A model generated the notes under the pieces. The model did no database searches. It saw only the letters and a list, made by a program, of their open reading frames with translations, and was not told where the DNA came from. Made by a program: the position numbers and the translations under genes. Shown here piece after piece: positions 1-8,297 of a stretch of DNA of 64,000 nucleotides. Numbering within the stretch: position 1 is the first letter of the stretch; every line of letters begins with the position of its first letter. Origin of the DNA: CAWGLW01 sp963823525 (GTDB lineage: Bacteria > Pseudomonadota > Gammaproteobacteria > Steroidobacterales > Steroidobacteraceae); NCBI GenBank assembly GCA_963823525.1, contig CAWGLW010000006.1:744001-808000 (forward strand), written 5' to 3'.

Positions 1-214
1 CAAATCGCAGGTCGGCGCCGCCATCCGCTTCCAGTGCGCCCGCCAGATGGCGCAACTCGTGAGCCGGATCGGCGAGCAGGAAGCAAACCTCGCCGGCGCC
101 GGCCAGAAAGTCGGCAGGTTCGCCGGCGATGCTGAGAAACTCAGTCAGAGAGCCGGCCGAAAGCAGCCGCTGCTCCCAGCGCAGGAAAGGCTCGAGGGCC
201 ATGGCCGTCGTCAT
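1..214 (-). CDS. Partial unknown protein, N-terminal 71 residues; possibly a GAF/DUF484-like sensor
   Basis: The minus strand is open from an ATG at 214 to the window edge, giving MTTAMALEPFLRWEQRLLS and then a stretch ending in VCFLLADPAHELRHL. It begins 24 bases after the tyrA stop on the same strand, so it is probably co-transcribed with tyrA. The pattern of a short amphipathic helix followed by a 'FLLxDPxHELR' strand resembles the sensor part of GAF or DUF484 proteins, sometimes found before GGDEF domains. That resemblance is only an impression from 71 residues. No catalytic domain is inside the window, so the function is unassigned. Confidence 0.45.
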   Translation of the reverse strand, partial: MTTAMALEPFLRWEQRLLSAGSLTEFLSIAGEPADFLAGAGEVCFLLADPAHELRHLAGALEADGGADLRF

Positions 215-238
215 GTGCGACCGCGCGGGCCGGCCGCC

Positions 239-1351
239 TCAGCCGGCATCTTCGCGCACTGCCTGGCGCGTCTGCAGATACGCGTCACCACGACGCATCA
301 TCGCGACAAAGCGCTCTGCATCACCGTCCTGCACGCTGCGCTGTATCCGCTCCACCGCCTCCTTCAGTGCCTTGAGGGGCACGTCTGCGTACGTGTTCAG
401 ACTCTGAATCTCGAAATACAGGTCCGGATTTTCACGCGCGACGCGGGTGGCCACGTCGAGCTGGGCGTCAAAGGTCGTACTGGACATGCGAGCGAGCCGC
501 GGGGCGGCTTCCCCGCTCTCAGCCAGCGCGGTAAAAAAGGCGATATTCAACGCGTGCGACAACCCAAGCACAAACGCGATCAGGCGGTCGTGTTCATCCA
601 GACCCATGACGATCCGGTCCGCCATGGTTGAGCCGAAAAGGCTGCGGGCACCGTCCAGCGCCTCGTCGCTGCCGAGGTCGATGAAGACGACGTGGCGTCC
701 GGAGAGCAGCTGGGTGTCCGGACCGAACATCGGGTGAACCGACGTCACCTGGCAGCCCGCTTTGCGCAGCGCCTCGAGCCCTTCGCGAAGCGGTGTCTTC
801 AGCGAGCCGATGTCGAATATCAGGCCGGGAGGGCGACGGTCCGCAAGCGCACACAGCACCTGGTTGGCCACTTTCAGCGGCGTGGCGACGACGATGACGT
901 CGTCTTCGAGATCGCTCTGTGTCCAGTCGGCGACCCAGCGGTAACCGGCCACCTCGCCGGCCGGATCTGCAATCGTGACCTCAAATCCCTGCGAAGCGAG
1001 GAAATCCGCCGTCCAGCCGCCCATCTTTCCGCCGCCGCCGATGACCAGCGCCCGTTTGCCCGTTCCCTGTCCCTGCGAGGCAACGCGCGCTCGTTCCTGC
1101 GTGGTCAGTGAACTGCGAATGAGTGAATGCAGGATCGACTCGGCCAGTCCCGGCGGTACACCGAGCGCCTCGGCATCGCGGCGCGCCTTGAGCAGGACCT
1201 CGCGTTCGCGGGCAAAATCGCGGGTACCCTGGCCCGTGGCCCGCTTGACCTCCGCGATTCGGCCACTCAGTGCCTGACGCTCGGCGACCCGTTCCAACAA
1301 CTCCCGGTCGATGACATCGAGTCGGGCGCGAAGATCCTGAAGTGATTTCAT
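239..1351 (-). CDS. tyrA: Bifunctional chorismate mutase / prephenate dehydrogenase (T-protein)
   Basis: Catalyses chorismate to prephenate and then NAD-dependent oxidation to 4-hydroxyphenylpyruvate in tyrosine synthesis. From the ATG at 1351 the protein has 370 residues, close to the E. coli T-protein. Residues 1-90 form an AroQ-type mutase helix bundle (LRARLDVIDRELLERVAER, then the DFAREREVLLKAR helix). The dehydrogenase part starts with the nucleotide-binding loop VIGGGGKMGGW and carries the catalytic-histidine motif SVHPMFGPD. The frame is open upstream to 1747, but that part lies antisense to pdxH and looks unlike protein, so the internal ATG that starts the mutase domain was chosen. 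It is divergent from pdxH. Confidence 0.96.
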   Translation of the reverse strand: MKSLQDLRARLDVIDRELLERVAERQALSGRIAEVKRATGQGTRDFAREREVLLKARRDAEALGVPPGLAESILHSLIRSSLTTQERARVASQGQGTGKRALVIGGGGKMGGWTADFLASQGFEVTIADPAGEVAGYRWVADWTQSDLEDDVIVVATPLKVANQVLCALADRRPPGLIFDIGSLKTPLREGLEALRKAGCQVTSVHPMFGPDTQLLSGRHVVFIDLGSDEALDGARSLFGSTMADRIVMGLDEHDRLIAFVLGLSHALNIAFFTALAESGEAAPRLARMSSTTFDAQLDVATRVARENPDLYFEIQSLNTYADVPLKALKEAVERIQRSVQDGDAERFVAMMRRGDAYLQTRQAVREDAG

Positions 1352-1477
1352 GCGGGGCCGTGAAGGGAGGTCCACTCTTTTTACCGGGCAGGCGACGCCA
1401 CCGCAAGCAGGCCGCGGCTGGAGGCAGCGGGCCGGACCTCGGGCATAATCGTCGCCTGACCCTGAACGAGCAAGACC

Positions 1478-2119
1478 ATGGCCAAGAGCGCGCTTCCGAC
1501 CACACTGCCTGACAGCCCCATGCCAATGTTCGAACAGTGGTTTCGTGAGGCACGCGAGCAGCAGGTTCAACGTAACCCCGACGCGATGGTGGTTGCGACC
1601 TGCGCGGCATCGGGCCAGCCGTCGGCGCGGGTCCTGCTCTGCAAGAAGCTGATCGTCGATCCCGGATACATCGTTTTTTTCAGCAACTACGACAGCCGCA
1701 AAGGCGTGGAACTCGCCGCCAACAGCCGGGCCGCTGCCGTTTTTCACTGGGATGCGCTGGGTCGGCAGGTGCGTCTGGAGGGACCGGTCCTGCGATCACC
1801 GCCGGAGGAAGGTGATGCCTACTTCGCGAGTCGCGCCCTCGACAGTCGTATCGGCGCCTGGGCCAGCCTGCAGAGTCAACCGCTTGACGCTCGAAGCACG
1901 CTTCTCGCACGAGTCGCAGCAGAAGCGGCAAGACACGGAACCAGCGTGAGCCGACCGCCTCACTGGGGCGGCTACCGTCTCTGGCCCATTGCCGTCGAAC
2001 TGTGGAACGAAGGTGCTTTTCGGGTGCACGACCGCGCGCGATGGGAGCGAGACCTGCAGGTCTCGACCGCCGACGGATTCACGGCAGGGCCGTGGCGCGC
2101 CACGCGCCTGTACCCTTGA
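1478..2119 (+). CDS. pdxH: Pyridoxamine/pyridoxine 5'-phosphate oxidase
   Basis: FMN-dependent oxidase that makes pyridoxal 5'-phosphate from PNP or PMP. The 213-residue product matches the family length (E. coli 218). Visible family motifs are the FMN-binding segment ARVLLCKK, FFSNYDSRKGVEL, and the C-terminal RPPHWGGYRL...ELWNEGAFRVHDR block that ends in the family's terminal YP. An upstream sequence with CATAAT near 1444 could be its -10 element, but no good -35 is seen. A membrane-anchored HELFH protein starts 5 bases after its stop, so the two are probably one transcript. PLP is also used by BioA and bound by YggS in this window. Confidence 0.96.
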   Translation: MAKSALPTTLPDSPMPMFEQWFREAREQQVQRNPDAMVVATCAASGQPSARVLLCKKLIVDPGYIVFFSNYDSRKGVELAANSRAAAVFHWDALGRQVRLEGPVLRSPPEEGDAYFASRALDSRIGAWASLQSQPLDARSTLLARVAAEAARHGTSVSRPPHWGGYRLWPIAVELWNEGAFRVHDRARWERDLQVSTADGFTAGPWRATRLYP

Positions 2120-2123
2120 GCGC

Positions 2124-2903
2124 GTGGCACAACGCACATTTTTCGGAACAATCCGGCTGCTGATCCTGCTGGCTGTGCTGTTGTTCGTCGGACTCGGCGC
2201 CTGGCTGGACGCCCGGCGCAGCACGGACTGGAACGGTGCCTTGCGCATCACCGTCTATCCTGTTTCGAGTGCCGAAGAACCCGTGCAGCGCTATGTCGCA
2301 TCGCTGGACAACTCGAGTTATCAGGAGATTGAGCAATTCTTTGCGGCTGAGGCCGCCCGTTTCGGTGTCGCGATCAACGAGCCGGTGCGCATACGCTTGT
2401 CGCTCGCTGCAACGGAGCCGCCGCCTGAACCGCCGCGCGACGCCGGCATGCCCCGGGTCATCGCCTGGAGTCTGCGCATGCGCTTCTGGGCCTGGCGCGT
2501 GCAGGCGAACGATCCACTGCCGCCGCCAGACATTCAGGTCTTCGCCCTTTATCACAGTGCCACCGGAGAGGCGCCATTGCCCGATTCGTTCGGGCTGCGT
2601 AAAGGCCTGATGGCGGTCGCCCATGTCTATGCAGAGCGCAGCGCAGCGGGGAGCAATCAGGTGGTGCTGACGCACGAGTTGTTTCACACGCTTGGCGCGA
2701 CGGACAAGTACGATCCGGACACCGGCGAGCCTCGGGTACCCGAGGGACTCGGCGACCCGCGAAGTGAGCCGCGCTACCCGCAACGCACGGGAGAAATCAT
2801 GGCGGGCCGCATTGCCATCGGACCGAATGAAACGGCAATGCCCGACAATCTGCGGCAGATGCGGGTCGGCCCGCTCACCGCTGAGGAAATCGGATGGAAG
2901 TAG
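2124..2903 (+). CDS. Membrane-anchored putative zinc metallopeptidase (HELFH motif), family not recognised
   Basis: From the GTG at 2124 the product has 259 residues. The N-terminus has one hydrophobic segment (about residues 8-26, RLLILLAVLLFVGLGAWL), which suggests a signal anchor with the rest in the periplasm. At residue 184 the sequence reads HELFH followed by TLGATDKYDP. HExxH with a nearby acidic or glycine-rich stretch is typical of zincin peptidases, but the third ligand cannot be fixed by eye. The frame is open upstream to 1989 inside pdxH; GTG 2124 was chosen because it lies just after the pdxH stop and leads into the anchor. Its 3' end overlaps the start of the ABC ATPase gene by 10 bases, which suggests translational coupling. 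Confidence 0.7.
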   Translation: MAQRTFFGTIRLLILLAVLLFVGLGAWLDARRSTDWNGALRITVYPVSSAEEPVQRYVASLDNSSYQEIEQFFAAEAARFGVAINEPVRIRLSLAATEPPPEPPRDAGMPRVIAWSLRMRFWAWRVQANDPLPPPDIQVFALYHSATGEAPLPDSFGLRKGLMAVAHVYAERSAAGSNQVVLTHELFHTLGATDKYDPDTGEPRVPEGLGDPRSEPRYPQRTGEIMAGRIAIGPNETAMPDNLRQMRVGPLTAEEIGWK

Positions 2904-3685
2904 GCACGCCACCAACCGCGCGCGCGGATCTCGAGTGCATCGGTCTAGAGGTCGGCGTTCCGGGACGGGTACTGCTGCGCGACCTCGACCTGCGATGCGG
3001 CCCGTCCGGCGTGGTGGCGGTTCTCGGTCGCAACGGGTCAGGCAAAAGTTCGCTGCTGCACACGCTGGCCGGCCTGCGCACGGCCCGGTCCGGCGAGGTC
3101 CGGCTGCAGGGCAAGACACTTGCGCAGTGGCCACGGCGCGAGCAGGCCCTCGCGCTTGGCCTGTTGCCGCAGGCCAGCGAGGACACCTTCCCCAGCACCG
3201 TGCTCGAGGCCGCACTGGTCGGCCGGCATCCACACGTCGGCTTCTGGAGATGGGAAAACGATAACGACGAAAAAACTGTGCGGCACTGCCTCGCAACCGT
3301 AAACCTGGCCGGTCTCGAGCAACGCGATGTCCGGACTTTGTCAGGCGGCGAACGCCGTCGGCTTGCGATCGCTGCGATCCTTGCCCAGGACCCGCAGGTA
3401 TTCCTGCTCGACGAGCCGTTGCAGCAACTCGACCTGCAGCACCAGGTCGACATCCTCCGGTTGTTCCGCAAACTCGGGGAGAGCGGACGCACAGTACTCA
3501 TGAGCCTGCACGATGCCGGCCTGGCCGCACGCTTCGCCGATCAAGCGCTGCTGCTGTTTGGCGACGGTCGCTGGATGTTTGGTGATTGCAGCACGGTGCT
3601 CAATGAGGAAACCATTGCCGCGGTGTACGGCACGGCCGTGCGCGAACTGGTCTGGGCGGAGGGGCGAACCTTCGTGACCGCCTGA
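2894..3685 (+). CDS. btuD: ABC transporter ATP-binding protein, cobalamin/siderophore type (BtuD/FecE-like)
   Basis: ATPase subunit of a metal-chelate or vitamin B12 importer. All core motifs are present in 263 residues: Walker A GRNGSGKSS (about 45-53), Q-loop LLPQ, signature LSGGERRRLAIAA (about 149), Walker B VFLLDEP, D-loop LQQLD and the H-loop SLHD. The cobalamin assignment rests on context: a cobalamin riboswitch, BtuB, an adenosyltransferase and BtuF all lie within 5 kb. There is no BtuC-like permease next to it, which is odd for this class. It could serve another chelate importer whose permease is elsewhere. The start overlaps the preceding gene's stop. Confidence 0.8.
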   Translation: MEVGTPPTARADLECIGLEVGVPGRVLLRDLDLRCGPSGVVAVLGRNGSGKSSLLHTLAGLRTARSGEVRLQGKTLAQWPRREQALALGLLPQASEDTFPSTVLEAALVGRHPHVGFWRWENDNDEKTVRHCLATVNLAGLEQRDVRTLSGGERRRLAIAAILAQDPQVFLLDEPLQQLDLQHQVDILRLFRKLGESGRTVLMSLHDAGLAARFADQALLLFGDGRWMFGDCSTVLNEETIAAVYGTAVRELVWAEGRTFVTA

Positions 3686-3708
3686 GGCAGACGGGCCTGC
3701 TCGAAACC

Positions 3709-4476
3709 TCAACCCGACAGGGCCTCTTCCAGGCGTCCGTGCAGGGGCCCGTTCGATGCCAGCACCGTCGTGCTGTCGAGCGCCAACGGCCGACCCTCGA
3801 GCGTGGTAAACCGGCCGCCGGCCGCCTCGACGATCACCGAACAGGCTGCGACATCAAGGATGTTGACGTCCGATTCGATCACGGCGTCTATTTTCCCGGA
3901 CGCGAGCAAGTGATAGTGCAGGAAATCGCCGTAGCCCCTGATCCGGTTGACCTTCGTCACCAGGCGTCCCAGCAAGGGCCAGCCGGCGCCGCTGGCCAGT
4001 GTCTTCAGGTTGCCGGTCGAAAGGGCCGCATCGGCCAGTGAACCGGTTTCACTGACGCGAATCGGCTGCTCGTTGAGCCAGGCCCCGGCCTCCCGTTCGG
4101 CATAGGCCAGTTCACCATACACCGGCGCAGAGGAAACCCCGACAATGAGGCGGCCCCGATGCATCAATGCGATCTGGGTCGAAAACATAGGGTAACCACG
4201 AACGAATGCTTTGGTTCCGTCGATCGGGTCGACCAGCCACAGGTACTCCGCGTCGATTTCACTTGCGCCGGTCTCCTCGCCGTAAAAGCCGTGCTCCGGA
4301 AACCTTGCCCTGAGCACCGAATGGATCGTCTTTTCCGACTCGACATCCGCTTCGGTGACCGGTGACTGGTCGGCCTTGATCGTTACGCGCAGGTTGCTTC
4401 GATAGTAATGCTCAATAACCGCCGCGGCGGCTGCGGCGGCCTCCAGTGCGGCCTCTAGAAACGGGGATTTCTGCAT
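3709..4476 (-). CDS. hisN: Inositol-monophosphatase-family phosphatase, histidinol-phosphatase (HisN)-like
   Basis: Mg2+-dependent phosphomonoesterase of the IMPase/FBPase fold, 255 residues. The metal-site motifs are clear: EADVESEKTI, GEETG, DPIDGTKAFVRGYPMFS, and the C-terminal ILDVAACSVIVEAAGG. The FVRGYPMFSTQIAL stretch after DPIDGTK is typical of HisN-type histidinol-phosphate phosphatases rather than SuhB or CysQ, but no other his gene is nearby, so the substrate is inferred. Start ATG 4476 gives the usual family N-terminus; the open frame to 4551 adds a basic, unlikely extension. It is convergent with the ABC ATPase gene. Confidence 0.75.
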   Translation of the reverse strand: MQKSPFLEAALEAAAAAAAVIEHYYRSNLRVTIKADQSPVTEADVESEKTIHSVLRARFPEHGFYGEETGASEIDAEYLWLVDPIDGTKAFVRGYPMFSTQIALMHRGRLIVGVSSAPVYGELAYAEREAGAWLNEQPIRVSETGSLADAALSTGNLKTLASGAGWPLLGRLVTKVNRIRGYGDFLHYHLLASGKIDAVIESDVNILDVAACSVIVEAAGGRFTTLEGRPLALDSTTVLASNGPLHGRLEEALSG

Positions 4477-4632
4477 CTTGCTGGACCTGTCCGGTATCGA
4501 TTCGGCACGGGATGCCACACGCGTGGCGCGAACCCGCGACTTTGTCATCATCCATCATTCACCGCCAAATGTTTACCGCGAGCATCGCCGGAGTACGCAG
4601 TACGGTCTTGCTGCCCTGTGGATCTCGCGCAC

Positions 4633-4661
4633 TTGACACCGGCCGCGGCGATGCCTACCTT
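4633..4661 (+). promoter_or_regulatory. Sigma-70 promoter for the btuB riboswitch transcript
   Basis: A perfect -35 hexamer TTGACA at 4633-4638 is followed after exactly 17 bases by TACCTT at 4656-4661. Transcription would begin near 4668, directly at the 5' edge of the cobalamin riboswitch, which makes the assignment convincing. Confidence 0.75.
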
Positions 4662-4667
4662 GCGCGG

Positions 4668-4862
4668 ACCGTCAGGTGACCTGGCTTGAAGTCAGGATAA
4701 ACGGGAAGCCGGTCAGATTCCGGCGCTGCCCCCGCAACGGTAGTCGAGTCGAGTTCGCCTCAGCCGGTCGTACACCGGCAGCCACTGCGCTTTGGCGTGG
4801 GAAGGCGATGCGGACGGGGCCCTTGCCCACTCGAGAGCCCGGAGACCGGCCTGTCGGATCGA
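4668..4862 (+). ncRNA. Cobalamin riboswitch
   Basis: The leader contains the conserved core of this aptamer in order: AAACGGGAAGCCGGT at about 4699, CCCCCGCAACGGTA at about 4730, a GCCACTGC element near 4780, a GGGAAGGCG element near 4799, and the B12 box AGCCCGGAGACCGGCCTG at 4836-4853. It lies between a strong promoter and the btuB start. A run of seven T's at 4935-4941 after GC-rich pairing segments (for example GGTGCC/GGCACC at 4893-4908) could be part of a terminator, so transcription attenuation is possible. The expression platform itself is inferred. Confidence 0.92.
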
Positions 4863-4977
4863 TACCAGCCTCGCGGCGGGCGACGGGCGAATCGGTGCCG
4901 AACGGCACCCACACACCCCAACCTTTCGTACTGGTTTTTTTACGACGAGCCCTGCGGGCGTGCATGGGGTAGTTCAA

Positions 4978-6918
4978 GTGATTCGATTCTCGCTGGGCCG
5001 ATGGGCATTCGCCGTGCTGGCGATCACCCGCGGCGACCTGGCCATTGCCGAGTCGCCGCAGGGACCCGATGAGCCGGTGGTCGTGACCGCAACACGCGTG
5101 CCAACGCCGATCGACGAAGTGCTTGCCCCGGTGCTCGTGATCGACCGGGAAACCATCGACCGCAGTCTCGCCGCCGATGCCGCTGAACTGCTCAGTTACC
5201 ACGCAGGACTGGAGGTGGCTCGCAACGGCGGCCCCGGGCAGACAACGGCTGTCTTTATCCGCGGCGCAGAGAGCAATCACACACTGGTGCTGATCAATGG
5301 CGTACGCATCAACCCGGGAACGGTGGGACTGGCCTCACTGCAGAACATCCCCACGCAGTCGATCGAGCGCATCGAGGTGGTCAAGGGGCCGCGCTCGGCA
5401 CTGTACGGCTCTGACGCCATCGGCGGCGTAGTCAACATCATTACCCGGCGCGGTGCCCGCGAAGGCTGGGTCACCGAGCTCGGCTATGGCGCCTATGAAA
5501 CCCGCGAGGCCAGCCTGAATGGCGGCTTCACCGGGAATCTCGGTGAACTCGATCTCGGGATCACCTGGATTAAGAGTGATGGCTTCCCGACGCGGGCCAC
5601 GGACCGTACCGACCGTGGTTTCGACAACTTGAGTGCAACGGCGCAGCTGCGCACATCCATCGGCGAGACGCAGCTGGCGTTCAGCCACTGGCGGGCGCAG
5701 GGCACCAGCGAGTACTCGGATTTTTACCTGGCACCGGTGGACCAGGACTTTGTCAACGCGACAACCACGCTGGAAGCGCGCCGCGCCCTGGGGGCCGCGG
5801 TGACCGGACAACTTGGCCTGAGCTACTTTGACGATGACCTGCAGCAGAACCAGTCGCCGGACTTCCTGCAAACGCGGCGCGCGACGCTGGATGCGCAGGT
5901 CGACTGGACTGCCACTGAGCGCCAGGCCATCGGTGCCGGACTGATGTTCTCGCGCGAACGCGCCGGCAGTGAGTCTTTTGGTGAGCGGATGAGCGCCACG
6001 ACGGACGTGTGGAACCTGTACCTGCAGGATCGCTACGCGAACGGGCCACACCGTGCCCTGCTGGCCCTTGGGCTGACGGACCATGAAGCGGCCGGCAATG
6101 CGCTGACATGGAACCTCGAGTACGGTTACGACACCGCCTCGGGCGCCCTGCTCTACGCACTGGCTGGCACCGGTTTCAGAGCGCCGGATGCCTCGGACCG
6201 ATTCGGCTACGGCGGCAACCCGGAACTCGATCCCGAGCGATCCCGAAACTTCGAGGCTGGCATGCGCCAGACGCTGGGACAGCGCCACGGCGTCACGCTC
6301 TCTGCGTTTCACACCGACATCGAGGATCTCATCGAGTTCGTGACGCTCTCCTACGATCCGTTCGCAGGCGAAAACCGCAACGTGGGTCATGCGCGGATAC
6401 GCGGAATCGAGGCGGCCTACGACTACCTGTCACCGCTCTGGCGTGTCCGTGTCGAGGCGATTTATCAGGATCCTGAGAACCGGGATACCGGTGAGCAGTT
6501 GTTGCGTCGCGCGCGAGAAAGCCTGACGATTTCAGCATTCCGGTCGATCGGCCCGATGGAAATTGGCGTCGACGTACTGGCCGTTGGCGATCGCAAGGAC
6601 TTTGGCTTCCCGGATCCGATCGTGCTCGAGAGCTACGTACTCACCAACCTGGTCGCCCGCTGGCAAATCAGGCCCTCTCTGCAGCTGCTTGCGAGGCTTG
6701 AGAACGCCTTTGATGAAGCCTATGAACTGGCAGCCACTTTCAACACCCCCGGACGAGGGCTGTATGTCGCACTGCGATACGCCCCGCCGGTCCCCGGCGC
6801 ATCATCGCCAACTGTGGCGCGGCAGACGCACACGGGCCGCCCAGGCGAGCCGGGCGGCCTTACACTGGCAGGCAGTGACCGCGGCGGCCTGCAGGAGTAC
6901 CCATGGGACACCGACTGA
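4978..6918 (+). CDS. btuB: TonB-dependent vitamin B12 outer-membrane receptor
   Basis: Imports cobalamin across the outer membrane with energy from TonB. From the GTG at 4978 it has 646 residues: a short signal sequence, a TonB-box-like segment DEPVVVTATRVPTP, then the plug domain (VFIRGAESNHTLVLINGVRINPG; IERIEVVKGPRSALYGSDAIGGVVNIIT) and a beta-barrel rich in alternating strands. Its position just after a cobalamin riboswitch makes B12 the substrate. An in-frame GTG at 4960 is an alternative start; 4978 was chosen because GGGG lies 9 bases before it. The 3' end overlaps the adenosyltransferase start by 16 bases. Confidence 0.93.
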   Translation: MIRFSLGRWAFAVLAITRGDLAIAESPQGPDEPVVVTATRVPTPIDEVLAPVLVIDRETIDRSLAADAAELLSYHAGLEVARNGGPGQTTAVFIRGAESNHTLVLINGVRINPGTVGLASLQNIPTQSIERIEVVKGPRSALYGSDAIGGVVNIITRRGAREGWVTELGYGAYETREASLNGGFTGNLGELDLGITWIKSDGFPTRATDRTDRGFDNLSATAQLRTSIGETQLAFSHWRAQGTSEYSDFYLAPVDQDFVNATTTLEARRALGAAVTGQLGLSYFDDDLQQNQSPDFLQTRRATLDAQVDWTATERQAIGAGLMFSRERAGSESFGERMSATTDVWNLYLQDRYANGPHRALLALGLTDHEAAGNALTWNLEYGYDTASGALLYALAGTGFRAPDASDRFGYGGNPELDPERSRNFEAGMRQTLGQRHGVTLSAFHTDIEDLIEFVTLSYDPFAGENRNVGHARIRGIEAAYDYLSPLWRVRVEAIYQDPENRDTGEQLLRRARESLTISAFRSIGPMEIGVDVLAVGDRKDFGFPDPIVLESYVLTNLVARWQIRPSLQLLARLENAFDEAYELAATFNTPGRGLYVALRYAPPVPGASSPTVARQTHTGRPGEPGGLTLAGSDRGGLQEYPWDTD

Positions 6919-7457
6919 GCAAGATATACACCCGCACCGGCGATGACGGCAGCACCGGACTCGGCGACGGCAGTCGCGTTACAAAGGAAGATCCGCGTGT
7001 CGAAGCCTACGGTACGGTCGATGAAACCAATTGCGCTGTCGGCATGGTGCTCGCGGTACGAGGACTCCCGGAGGACATCGCCCAGTGCCTCACCGAGATA
7101 CAGCACGATCTGTTTGATCTCGGTGGCGAGCTCTGCATTCCGGGGCATCGCATCATCAGTGCGCGCCATGTCGAGCGCCTCGAATCCACGCTTGACCGAC
7201 TCAATGAGAAGCTGCCCCCGCTCAAGGACTTCATTCTGCCAGGCGGCGGCGGCGCTGCGGCCGCCTGTCACCTTGCGCGCGCAATCACACGGCGTGCCGA
7301 GAGACGCGTCTGGTCACTGGCCCGCGACGAGCAGGTCGCGCCCGAGGTACCGAAGTACCTCAACCGGCTGTCTGATCTGCTGTTCGTGGTGGCTCGAGTC
7401 CTGGCCCGCCGTGACCAAGGCACCGAGGTCCTCTGGCAACGCGATCGTACGCCCTGA
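6903..7457 (+). CDS. Cob(I)alamin adenosyltransferase, PduO type
   Basis: Transfers the adenosyl group of ATP to reduced corrinoid, making adenosylcobalamin. The 184-residue product shows the N-terminal ATP-binding motif YTRTGDDGSTGLGDGSRV, the RVEAYGTVDETN segment, and the C-terminal RRAERRVWSL...YLNRLSDLLFVVAR block of the PduO/MMAB family. It overlaps the end of btuB, so it shares the riboswitch-controlled transcript: uptake and activation of B12 are co-regulated. The cofactor it makes is required by the NrdJ ribonucleotide reductase encoded further along the window. Confidence 0.93.
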   Translation: MGHRLSKIYTRTGDDGSTGLGDGSRVTKEDPRVEAYGTVDETNCAVGMVLAVRGLPEDIAQCLTEIQHDLFDLGGELCIPGHRIISARHVERLESTLDRLNEKLPPLKDFILPGGGGAAAACHLARAITRRAERRVWSLARDEQVAPEVPKYLNRLSDLLFVVARVLARRDQGTEVLWQRDRTP

Positions 7458-7466
7458 GGCGGCCGT

Positions 7467-8297
7467 CTAAGGCAGCCGCGTGCGCGCATCGGCCATCGCC
7501 GCGCAGGTCGCGTCGATGCCTTGTTCGAGGCGCGGAGTCGGCCGGGTAATCGTGTCTGAGGAAAGCGCATAAATCGTGCCCGCTCGAACTGCGGCGAGCT
7601 GAGTCCAGCGCGACCAGTGCGATTGCGGGTCGGTAATCGTATCGTCGGTACTCAGAATCACCTGAGGGTCCAGCGCGAGCACCGCTTCGAGGGATACCGC
7701 CGGCGCGAGCTGCGGCAGGTCGGCGAAGATGTTTCGCCCGCCGCAGAGACGGATGATCTCATCGATGATGTGCGTTCCGTTTACGGTGTACAGCGGTCGA
7801 TCATCAAGCTGCACGAATACCGACAAGGGTTTCGCGCCTTCATATTGTCTGCGAAGACGCTCGATCTGCGCCTCGAATCGGTCGGCTGCGCGCTCTGCCT
7901 GAGGCGCCGTGCCGGCGATTCGGCCAATCTGCCGCAGCGCCGCGGCAACGTCCTGCAAGCGAAAGGTCCGGACCATCACGAGTTGAAGCCTGAGCGCCCG
8001 AATTCGGGCGACCAGTTCATCGGGCGTGCCGGACGCCCAGGCGAGCACGACATCGGGCCTGAGCAGCAGCAGGCGCTCGAGGTCCACCCGCCAGGCATCG
8101 CCGACACGCGGTAAACTGAGCGCCGCTTCAGGGTAATCGCTGTACTCGACGGTGCCCACGAGGTTTCCGCCAGCACCGGCCGCATAGCTGAGTTCGGTCA
8201 GGTGCGGCGCCAGGCTCACGATGCGCGGTGGTGACTCGGCCGCATACACAGGCCCGCTCGCTGCCAGCAAGGCCATTAACAGCAGCGCGGACTTCAC
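7467..8297 (-). CDS. btuF: Vitamin B12 periplasmic binding protein (BtuF-like)
   Basis: Substrate-binding protein of the cobalamin ABC importer. From the GTG at 8297 it has 276 residues with a signal peptide (VKSALLLMALLAASGPVYAAES) and the helical-backbone binding fold: PPRIVSLAPHLTELSYAAGAG, VGDAWRVDLERLLLLRPDVVLAW, and VNGTHIIDEIIRLCGGRNIFAD. Its GTG overlaps the ampE stop codon (GTGA), so it belongs to the usp-ampD-ampE strand unit and is not placed behind the riboswitch that controls btuB. It is convergent with the adenosyltransferase gene. A related chelate-binding role is possible, but the neighbourhood supports B12. Confidence 0.87.
   Translation of the reverse strand: MKSALLLMALLAASGPVYAAESPPRIVSLAPHLTELSYAAGAGGNLVGTVEYSDYPEAALSLPRVGDAWRVDLERLLLLRPDVVLAWASGTPDELVARIRALRLQLVMVRTFRLQDVAAALRQIGRIAGTAPQAERAADRFEAQIERLRRQYEGAKPLSVFVQLDDRPLYTVNGTHIIDEIIRLCGGRNIFADLPQLAPAVSLEAVLALDPQVILSTDDTITDPQSHWSRWTQLAAVRAGTIYALSSDTITRPTPRLEQGIDATCAAMADARTRLP

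Noticed and set aside
47..631. 194-codon open frame on the plus strand opposite tyrA and the partial upstream gene
   Set aside because: It runs antisense to a strongly conserved enzyme and its composition (Arg, His, Gly-rich) is typical of GC-rich shadow frames.
2079..3296. 405-codon minus-strand frame across the HELFH gene and the ABC ATPase
   Set aside because: Antisense to two recognisable genes and rich in Arg and Pro; no motif.
4893..4908. Hairpin GGTGCC/GGCACC as a stand-alone terminator before btuB
   Set aside because: The T run is 25 bases away, so it does not form a normal terminator alone; kept only as part of a possible expression platform.
5335..6390. 351-codon minus-strand frame inside btuB
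   Set aside because: btuB has clear TonB-receptor motifs on the plus strand; the frame is a GC-skew artefact.
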